From contig DATIFQ010000291.1 of the NCBI GenBank assembly GCA_035455185.1, positions 1 to 15,896 of the forward strand: 15,896 bases of DNA. The letters are read 5' to 3'. The position numbers and the translations under genes were made by a program. Under the pieces are notes generated by a model. It did not search any database. It was not told the origin of the DNA and was given only the letters and a program-made list of their open reading frames with translations. Source of the stretch: JAEHDI01 sp035455185. Lineage in GTDB: Bacteria; Acidobacteriota; Terriglobia; Bryobacterales; Bryobacteraceae. Shown in pieces: positions 7,975-13,300 of this stretch. Each line of letters begins with the position of its first letter. The first letter of the stretch is position 1.

Positions 7975-8655
7975 ATGCGAGTACAAACCACTGAAGTCCT
8001 TTCCAAAATCAGCTTATTCGCCGCCCTGACGCCGCCGGAGTTGGATGCTCTGGCGGCGCGAACCCTCCAGCGTCGCTACGCGGCGGGCGAAGTCCTTTTC
8101 CGGGAAGGAGATCCATGTTATGGCTTCTTCGTCCTCGGCCGTGGAACCGTAAAAATCTTCAAGACTTCGTCGAGCGGCCGGGAGATCATGCTGGCGGTTG
8201 AAACCGCTCCTTCCAGCGTTGCGGAAGTCCCCTTGTTTGATGGCGGCCCGTACCCCGCCACAGTCAGCGCCATCGATGAAGTCGATGCGTACGTCATCAG
8301 CAAACAGGATTTCCGCTCCGTCTGCCGGCAAAACCCTGAGCTCGCCCTCAAGATACTCGCCGTCGTAGGTAAGCGGCTCCGGCAGCTCGTCGGCGTCGTC
8401 GAAAGTGTCAGTTTTGGCTCCGTTCGGCAGCGTTTAGCGCGCAATCTGCTCGATTTTCGGCACGAATACGGTCAAGATCGGTTCATCCTGCCGGTCACAC
8501 ACCAGGAGCTGGCTTCCCGCCTGGGTACCGTCCGCGAAGTGATCTCCCGAAATCTTAGCCGATTCCAGGCTGAGGGCCTCATCAAGATTGAGAAGAGAGA
8601 GGTGCTGATCGTCGACTCCGAAGGCCTGGAACGCGAGGCTGAGACGGAGATCTAG
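7975..8655 (+). CDS. Crp/Fnr-family transcriptional regulator
   Basis: 226 residues. Residues 10-125 form a cyclic-nucleotide-binding-like beta roll (VLFREGDPCYGFFVLGRGTVKIF, VPLFDGGPYPATVSA). A long dimer helix spans about 120-145. A winged helix-turn-helix spans about 150-212 (THQELASRLGTVREVISRNL). The recognition helix carries E188-x2-S191-R192, the Fnr-type E..SR pattern, which predicts TTGA-like half sites rather than the TGTGA of Crp. The N-terminal cysteine cluster of Fnr is missing; the only cysteines are C48 and C117, so an oxygen-labile iron-sulfur cluster is unlikely and the ligand is unknown. The gene starts 13 bases after the tetrahaem cytochrome, in the same operon, which suggests a local redox or respiratory regulator. 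Candidate operators lie just downstream (8677-8734) and at 1507-1521. Confidence 0.9.
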   Translation: MRVQTTEVLSKISLFAALTPPELDALAARTLQRRYAAGEVLFREGDPCYGFFVLGRGTVKIFKTSSSGREIMLAVETAPSSVAEVPLFDGGPYPATVSAIDEVDAYVISKQDFRSVCRQNPELALKILAVVGKRLRQLVGVVESVSFGSVRQRLARNLLDFRHEYGQDRFILPVTHQELASRLGTVREVISRNLSRFQAEGLIKIEKREVLIVDSEGLEREAETEI

Positions 8656-8676
8656 TTCGTTTTTTCGTGTATTTCC

Positions 8677-8734
8677 TCGACACGGTATGTCGATATATTC
8701 AACAGCGCGCTAACCACTCTGTTCGTTGATATAT
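8677..8734. promoter_or_regulatory. Cluster of TGTYGA-like half sites, candidate Crp/Fnr-type operator region
   Basis: Three half sites at five-base spacing: TCGACA (8677-8682), TGTCGA (8688-8693) and TCAACA (8699-8704). They form two overlapping inverted repeats. A further copy, CGTTGATATAT (8724-8734), matches TGTCGATATAT (8688-8698) at 9 of 11 positions. The palindrome at 8689-8703 is close to that at 1507-1521. It lies just after the Crp/Fnr gene, in an AT-rich gap before the GcvH-like operon. No function is shown. Confidence 0.4.
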
Positions 8735-8813
8735 AGCTCTTAAGCTCTGGTTATCGCCGCTGGGTAGTGTTGTATTAGCCCACACCGCCCTCCGGACACG
8801 CCTGAAGCGAAGT

Positions 8814-8842
8814 TTGGCCATCGCTTATAAGAGTCACATAAT
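8814..8842 (+). promoter_or_regulatory. Candidate sigma-70 promoter upstream of the GcvH-like gene
   Basis: TTGGCC (8814-8819), a 17-base spacer and CATAAT (8837-8842). The -10 matches 5 of 6 positions and the -35 matches the invariant TTG. The predicted start, near 8849, would give an 81-nt leader to the ATG at 8930. The -10 box lies inside the palindrome at 8838-8858, so it may be repressible. It could act alongside the sigma-54 site at 8887-8903. Confidence 0.4.
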
Positions 8843-8858
8843 AAAAGCCTTATATTAT
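8838..8858. promoter_or_regulatory. 21-bp near-perfect palindrome, candidate operator
   Basis: The arms ATAATAAAAG and CTTATATTAT flank a central C (8848); 9 of 10 base pairs match, the exception being A-A at 8844/8852. It covers the candidate -10 box at 8837-8842 and the predicted sigma-70 start. Its centre is about 66 bases upstream of the predicted sigma-54 start at 8914. It could be a repressor site for the first promoter or an activator site for the second. No T-run follows, so it is not terminator-like. Confidence 0.5.
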
Positions 8859-8886
8859 TTGCTTCGGATGGGATGATCCGCCCGCT

Positions 8887-8903
8887 TTGGCTTCCCACTT
8901 GCC
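8887..8903 (+). promoter_or_regulatory. Sigma-54 (-24/-12) promoter of the GcvH-like gene
   Basis: TTGGC, seven bases (TTCCCAC), TTGCC. The GG at 8889-8890 and GC at 8901-8902 are ten bases apart, as sigma-54 requires, and nine of the ten core bases match TTGGC-N7-TTGCA. The predicted start near 8914 leaves a 16-nt leader that just contains the ribosome binding site AAAGGAG (8916-8922). A sigma-54 response regulator is encoded downstream in the same gene block. Confidence 0.6.
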
Positions 8904-8929
8904 TTTCTATATGTGAAAGGAGAACTACA

Positions 8930-9598
8930 ATGACCGTACTTCTCGTGCTGTTCACGTTTCTGGTTTTCATCGCAGTGGACTACATCCTGACCCGCAAGAA
9001 GGCAGCTCAGCCGCACGCCGCGCCGGACGTCGTTGCTTCGCCTGTGCTCGATCCCGCGTATGTTGAGGGATTCCTCGTGCCGGAGAAGCTCCAGTATCAC
9101 CCGGGCCATAGCTGGGCAATGCGGGAGCGAAAACATCTGCTCCGGGTGGGAATCGACGAATTCGGCGCCGCTTTGATGGGACGCATCGAGAAAATCGAGG
9201 TTCCCAAGCCCGGTGTTTGGATCCGCCAGGGGCAGAAGGCCTTCTCATTCTTCCGGGACGGCGAGAAAACCGAGGTACTGTCACCGACCGAGGGCGAGGT
9301 CATCGAGGTCAACAACGACCTGCTGAACGACCCGTCTCTCCTGCGCAAGGATCCGTACGGGGCAGGCTGGCTGATGATGGTTCACGTTCCCGACGAGGAA
9401 ACGGTGAACCGGAACCTGATTCCCAAGAACATGGTTCGAGGGTGGATACGTGACGCCGTTGAGCGGCTGTACGCCCGGCAGCCTCAGTTTGCCGGTGCGG
9501 TGGCGGCCGACGGCGGCCGTCCGGCGGACGACTTGTTCGCCGCCCTCCCAGGCGAGTCCTGGAAGGAACTGACCGGGGAATTCTTCCTGTCAAAGTAA
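8930..9598 (+). CDS. Membrane-anchored GcvH-like (lipoyl-domain fold) protein without the lipoyl lysine
   Basis: 222 residues. One N-terminal membrane helix (residues 2-20) is followed by RKK, suggesting the rest is cytoplasmic. A GcvH-like domain spans about 50-152, with HPGHSWA, VGIDEFGAALMG, SPTEGEVIEVN and DPYGAGWLMMV all in GcvH order. Aligned without gaps to the ESVKAASD region of true GcvH, the lipoylated lysine position is G111; the nearest lysine is K113 (DGEKTEV). It is therefore probably not a normal glycine-cleavage carrier, and no gcvT or gcvP is nearby. A C-terminal extension of about 65 residues includes MVRGWIRDAVERLYARQ. The start ATG has AAAGGAG eight bases upstream. It lies 102 bp before the HybA-like gene. 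It may be an accessory of that membrane redox module; function unknown. Confidence 0.75.
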   Translation: MTVLLVLFTFLVFIAVDYILTRKKAAQPHAAPDVVASPVLDPAYVEGFLVPEKLQYHPGHSWAMRERKHLLRVGIDEFGAALMGRIEKIEVPKPGVWIRQGQKAFSFFRDGEKTEVLSPTEGEVIEVNNDLLNDPSLLRKDPYGAGWLMMVHVPDEETVNRNLIPKNMVRGWIRDAVERLYARQPQFAGAVAADGGRPADDLFAALPGESWKELTGEFFLSK

Positions 9599-9617
9599 CC
9601 AGCCCCGCCGATTCAGA

Positions 9618-9634
9618 TTGGCCGCTGAATTGCA
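9618..9634 (+). promoter_or_regulatory. Sigma-54 (-24/-12) promoter of the HybA/HybB/kinase operon
   Basis: TTGGC, seven bases (CGCTGAA), TTGCA: all ten core consensus bases match, with correct GG-N10-GC spacing (9620-9621 and 9632-9633). The predicted start is near 9645, 56 bases before the ATG at 9701. It is intergenic, in the right direction, and the operon it would drive encodes a sigma-54 activator. Confidence 0.68.
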
Positions 9635-9655
9635 CATGAAAACGGTGCAATTCAG
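9625..9655. repeat. Perfect 11-bp inverted repeat over the sigma-54 promoter
   Basis: CTGAATTGCAC (9625-9635) and GTGCAATTCAG (9645-9655) are exact inverted copies, nine bases apart. The left arm includes the -12 element and the right arm begins at the predicted transcript start. No T-run follows, so a terminator for the gene before it is unlikely. A DNA operator that blocks or shapes promoter binding is more likely. Confidence 0.6.
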
Positions 9656-9700
9656 ACGACAGGGTCTGAAAGCGGTGTTCTGCGTAAACGGAGAACAAAC

Positions 9701-10471
9701 ATGAAGCAGAGAGCCGTCCTATACGACAGTACCCTGTGCGTCGGTTGCAGGGCTTGCGAAGAGGCGTGTGCACGGAAGTGGAATCTTCCGTACAATGACG
9801 CGGTCGCGTCGAAAGAGCAGCTTTCCGAGAATAAGCTGACTACGATCGCGACGTATGGCGAACGCTATGCTCGCCGGATGTGCATGCACTGCGCGGAGCC
9901 GACGTGCGTGTCGGTATGCCCCGTGGGGGCGTTTCAAAAGACGCCGCTCGGGCCCGTCATCTATCTGGAGGACCGTTGCATGGGCTGCCGGTATTGCATG
10001 CTGGCCTGTCCATACAGCGTACCTGTCTACGAGTGGAGCAAGACGCTTCCTAAGGTGAGGAAGTGCGACATGTGCTACGACCGCGTGAGGGCGGGTAAGC
10101 CGACGAGTTGCTCGGAAGCCTGCCCGACCGGCGCGACGATCACCGGCGAACGGAACGCATTGATCAAAGAAGCACAGCGGCGGATGACGGAGAATCCCAG
10201 CCAGTACAATGGCCGCATCTACGGCCTGGAAGAAGTGGGCGGGACTTCGGTCCTGATGCTGGCCGGTGTGCCGATGGAGCAGTTGGGAGTTCGAGCGAAT
10301 CTTCCCAATGCACCCCTATCGCTCGCCACCCACGCAGCGTTGTCGTTTGTGCCTGACATCGTGGGGGTCGGCGCTGTCTTGCTCTCGGGTGTCTATTGGA
10401 TCACTCACCGCCGCGAGGAAGTCGCCGCGGCCGAGGGCGGTCCCCAAAAGGGAAGGGAGAAGACGAAATGA
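9701..10471 (+). CDS. HybA-like ferredoxin with four [4Fe-4S] clusters and a C-terminal membrane anchor
   Basis: 256 residues with sixteen cysteines in four cluster-binding groups: C13/16/19/23, C61/64/69/73, C93/96/99/103 and C122/125/137/141, the order seen in HybA/NrfC/DmsB-type electron-transfer subunits. A single membrane helix lies at about 215-236 (FVPDIVGVGAVLLSGVYWI), as in HybA. Unlike HybA of hydrogenase 2 there is no Tat signal; the first cluster begins at residue 13. The cluster domain is therefore either cytoplasmic or carried across by an unseen partner. The start is ATG 9701, with GGAG seven bases upstream. The stop overlaps the HybB-like start (ATGA), so the two form one complex. 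Expected role: passing electrons between a quinone-reactive membrane subunit and an unknown partner. No catalytic hydrogenase or molybdoenzyme subunit is in the window. Confidence 0.85.
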   Translation: MKQRAVLYDSTLCVGCRACEEACARKWNLPYNDAVASKEQLSENKLTTIATYGERYARRMCMHCAEPTCVSVCPVGAFQKTPLGPVIYLEDRCMGCRYCMLACPYSVPVYEWSKTLPKVRKCDMCYDRVRAGKPTSCSEACPTGATITGERNALIKEAQRRMTENPSQYNGRIYGLEEVGGTSVLMLAGVPMEQLGVRANLPNAPLSLATHAALSFVPDIVGVGAVLLSGVYWITHRREEVAAAEGGPQKGREKTK

Positions 10472-11646
10472 CCAGGCTTCTCCGGTTGCCTCGGCTGACA
10501 TTCTGGCAATTGGTGTTCGCTCTCCTGATGCTTGTCGGCGCTTACGCGACCTACGTGCGGTTTTTTCACGGCCTCGGCGCGGCCACAAACTTGAACGACC
10601 GGTTCCCGTGGGGAATCTGGATCGGATTCGACGTCTTGTGCGGGGTGGGCCTGGCGGCGGGCGGCTTTACACTTGCGGCCACGGTTCACATTTTCAACAT
10701 CGAGAAGTACAAGCCAATCGTACGGCCGGCGATTCTTACCGCCTTCCTCGGCTACACTCTGGTGATCCTCGCCCTCTTGTTCGACCTCGGCCGGCCCTAT
10801 CGCGTTTGGCATCCGCTGGTGATGTGGAATCCGCATTCGGTGATGTTCGAGGTCGGCTGGTGCGTGACACTCTACACGACCGTGCTGGCGTTTGAGTTCG
10901 CTCCGATGGTGCTGGAACGTATCGGCTGGCACGCCGGATTGAAGTGGGTTCGATCCGCCATGATCCCGCTGGTGATCGCGGGCGTCATATTGTCGACTCT
11001 GCACCAGTCGTCACTCGGCAGCCTCTATCTGATCGTTCCGCACAAACTCCACCCGCTCTGGTACACTCCGCTGCTGCCGATTCTCTTCTTTGTCTCCGCG
11101 ATTTGCGTCGGCCTGGCGATGACCATTTTCGAGTCGTGGCATTCCGCGAAGGCCTGTGGAAGGTACCTCGAACTGCGCTTGCTGGCTGGGCTTTCGCGGG
11201 TGCTGGCGGTTCTGCTGCTGGCATACCTGGCGTTGAGGTTCCTGGATCTGGCGCGACGGGGCGCGCTACGGTTAATTCTGGAACAGCGGATGGAGAGTTA
11301 CCTGTTCGGGCTCGAGATCGCGCTGATGCTGCTTCCGATGCTGCTGCTTTTCCGGGCGCACGTCCGCCGCAGGGCGGGAGCGCTTTACGCCTGCTCGGTG
11401 ATGGTGATTTTCGGTTTCATCACGCACCGCCTGAACGTCAGCGTTACCGGCATGGAGGCGGGTTCCGGGGTGCAATACTTGCCAAAATGGACGGAAATTG
11501 CGATCACCCTGGCCATCGTGGCAGCAGGGTTCGCTATTTTTCGATTCGCCACGAAGTACCTGCCGATCTTCGGAGAGGAGGAGCAGCACAGCGAAGTTGT
11601 AGCTGTCGCGCCAGAGGCGCTGCCATCTCCGGTGCGGGGGGATTGA
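10468..11646 (+). CDS. HybB/NrfD-family quinone-interacting integral membrane protein
   Basis: 392 residues, about nine or ten membrane helices. HybB signatures are clear: FPWGIWIGFDVLCGVGLAAG (47-66), LFDLGRPYRVWHP (104-116), HQSSLGSLYLI (179-189), PHKLHPLWYTPLLPILFFVS (191-210) and THRLNVSVTGME (319-330). Members of this family carry no haem and exchange electrons between menaquinone or ubiquinone and an attached iron-sulfur subunit, here the HybA-like protein. The ATG at 10468 overlaps the upstream stop (ATGA) and is preceded by GGGAGAAGACGAA. Beside a porin-cytochrome operon, and with no CymA-like quinol dehydrogenase in view, this pair is a candidate quinone end of the extracellular electron transfer chain. 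That role is inferred; a link to another respiratory enzyme encoded elsewhere is equally possible. Confidence 0.9.
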   Translation: MTRLLRLPRLTFWQLVFALLMLVGAYATYVRFFHGLGAATNLNDRFPWGIWIGFDVLCGVGLAAGGFTLAATVHIFNIEKYKPIVRPAILTAFLGYTLVILALLFDLGRPYRVWHPLVMWNPHSVMFEVGWCVTLYTTVLAFEFAPMVLERIGWHAGLKWVRSAMIPLVIAGVILSTLHQSSLGSLYLIVPHKLHPLWYTPLLPILFFVSAICVGLAMTIFESWHSAKACGRYLELRLLAGLSRVLAVLLLAYLALRFLDLARRGALRLILEQRMESYLFGLEIALMLLPMLLLFRAHVRRRAGALYACSVMVIFGFITHRLNVSVTGMEAGSGVQYLPKWTEIAITLAIVAAGFAIFRFATKYLPIFGEEEQHSEVVAVAPEALPSPVRGD

Positions 11647-11651
11647 GAAGT

Positions 11652-11661
11652 AGGAGGGAAG
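11652..11661 (+). promoter_or_regulatory. Strong ribosome binding site with no matching standard start codon
   Basis: AGGAGGGAAG is the best Shine-Dalgarno-like run between the HybB-like stop and the kinase. It lies 37 bases before the first usable start (GTG 11699), too far to serve it. In the kinase frame an ACG at 11663 follows five bases after GGAGG, and the frame is open from there. Confidence 0.4.
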
Positions 11662-11698
11662 AACGGGCCAGAACGGCCATTCTCGAATCGGCCTCGCC

Positions 11699-13300
11699 GT
11701 GAAGCTCGCCGTCTGCGTGGTGGCGAGTTTCACGGCGTTTGTCGCTTTGTTCAGCTACCTGGGTTTCCGCGAGCATCGGCGGCATTCCGAGGATCTGGTA
11801 GTGACCAGCGCGGACCGCCTTACCGACGTGATCCAGCGCAGCACCAGCTACCAGATGCTGCACAATGACCGTGCGGCGCTTTACCAGATGATCCATGCCA
11901 TCGGCAGCGAGCCGGGCATACGCCGGGTGCGCATCTTCAATGAGGATGGGCGCATCAGCTTCTCCACTTCCGAGACCGAAGTGGGAACGGTGCTCGACAA
12001 ACAGGCAGAGGCCTGTTACGCCTGCCACGCCCAGGCAGCGCCGCTGACTAAGCTGGACCGGCCGGATCGTGCGCGCATTTTTCCGGAGGAGAACGCAAAG
12101 CGCGTGCTCGGCATAATCCGGCCGATCGAGAATCAACCGGCCTGTTCGAACGCCGCCTGCCATGCCCATCCGCCCCAGCGGCGGATCCTTGGCGTCACCG
12201 ACGTGCAAATATCCCTGGAGAGCGTCGACGCGCAACTGGCGGAGTACCGGCGCCATCTGCTGGCCATCACAGGCCTGTCGGTGCTGTTGGGTTCGCTGGT
12301 CAGCGTTGGCTTCATTCTGTTGTTTGTACACAGGCCCGTCGGGGAATTGATCGCCGGCACCCAAACGGTGGCCGGCGGGAATCTTGGTCACCGGTTGCCC
12401 GTGCGGTCAGGAGACGAACTGGGAGAGTTGGCCGAATCATTCAACAAGATGACGGAGGATCTGGAGAGGGCCCATTTGGAGATCACCACCTGGGCTCGTA
12501 CGCTCGAGGAGCGGGTGGAGAAAAAGTCCGCTGAGTTGCAGCGCGTCCACGAGAGTCTGCTGACAAGCGAAAAGATGGCATCGCTTGGAAAGCTGGCGGC
12601 CACGGTCGCCCACGAAGTAAACAACCCGCTGTTCGGGATTCTGACCTACGCCCGCCTGTCGCTCCGGGCTCTCGAGAAGAGTGATCTCAGCCCGGAGAGC
12701 AAAGCGCAGGTTCTCGATCAGTTGCGCACTATCGAGAGGGAGAGCCGGCGGTGCGGCGAAATCATGAAGAACCTCCTCAATTTCGCGCGGCAAGTGCCGC
12801 CGCACCGGGAAGCGCATGACCTGAACGTGCTCGTCGACAGGGCCATCACTCTCGTCCGGCACCAACTGGCGCTTCAGGAGATCGAGCTTGAGAAACGCCT
12901 TCAAGGCGACCTGCCGGCCTGCTTCTGTGACGCGGACCAGATCCAGCAAGTGGTGCTGGCGTTGTTGATCAACGCATCGGATGTGATGCCGGGAGGAGGG
13001 ACCATTCGAGTGACGACGGAGTCGGTCAAAAGCGGGGAAAACGCCTGTATTCGAGTAGCCGACACCGGGGGAGGCATCGACTCAGAGACTCTGCCGAAGA
13101 TTTTCGAGCCGTTCTTCACCACTAAGGAAGACCAGCACCGCACCGGGCTCGGCCTGGCCATCGCGAAAGGTATTGTCGAGAGGCACGGCGGATTCATAAC
13201 CGTAATCTCGAAGCCCGGAGAGGGCACGGAATTCACCATCCTGCTGCCGGTTGGGGAGCCTATCGCAGCCGGTCCGGATGGAAAGGGGAACCGGAATTGA
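11699..13300 (+). CDS. Sensor histidine kinase with a dihaem c-type periplasmic domain
   Basis: 533 residues from GTG 11699. Membrane segments lie at about 4-22 and 187-210. Between them the periplasmic sensor holds CYACH (106-110), a standard c-haem site, and CSNAACH (149-155), a CX4CH site like those in some multihaem cytochromes. A HAMP-like linker (211-262) and coiled coil lead to HisKA with VAHEVNNP (phospho-acceptor H305). The ATPase domain has N425 (LLINASDVMPGGG), VADTGGGID and GLGLAIAKGIVERHGG. Expected role: haem-based sensing of redox state or a small ligand in the periplasm, phosphorylating the coupled regulator, whose start overlaps this stop. Upstream in-frame sequence (RIGLAV) resembles the n-region of related kinases, so the true start may lie earlier at a non-standard codon; the nearest in-frame stop is at 11651. 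Confidence 0.88.
   Translation: MKLAVCVVASFTAFVALFSYLGFREHRRHSEDLVVTSADRLTDVIQRSTSYQMLHNDRAALYQMIHAIGSEPGIRRVRIFNEDGRISFSTSETEVGTVLDKQAEACYACHAQAAPLTKLDRPDRARIFPEENAKRVLGIIRPIENQPACSNAACHAHPPQRRILGVTDVQISLESVDAQLAEYRRHLLAITGLSVLLGSLVSVGFILLFVHRPVGELIAGTQTVAGGNLGHRLPVRSGDELGELAESFNKMTEDLERAHLEITTWARTLEERVEKKSAELQRVHESLLTSEKMASLGKLAATVAHEVNNPLFGILTYARLSLRALEKSDLSPESKAQVLDQLRTIERESRRCGEIMKNLLNFARQVPPHREAHDLNVLVDRAITLVRHQLALQEIELEKRLQGDLPACFCDADQIQQVVLALLINASDVMPGGGTIRVTTESVKSGENACIRVADTGGGIDSETLPKIFEPFFTTKEDQHRTGLGLAIAKGIVERHGGFITVISKPGEGTEFTILLPVGEPIAAGPDGKGNRN

Noticed and set aside
8656..8676. Terminator of the Crp/Fnr gene from the T-run after its stop
   Set aside because: A T-run (GTTTTTT) is present, but no stable hairpin precedes it.
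8690..8703. Canonical Fnr box TTGAT-N4-ATCAA
   Set aside because: The half sites are separated by one base too few and one half reads TCGAT, so it is reported only as a related palindrome.
8930..9598. Glycine cleavage system H protein in its usual role
   Set aside because: The lipoyl lysine is missing, a membrane helix is present, and no gcvT, gcvP or lipoate genes are nearby.
9625..9655. Intrinsic terminator of the GcvH-like gene
   Set aside because: No T-run follows the right arm, and the left arm overlaps a full-consensus sigma-54 -12 element.
9701..11646. Uptake hydrogenase operon
   Set aside because: Only the HybA- and HybB-like subunits are present; no nickel-iron large or small subunit or maturation genes are in the window.
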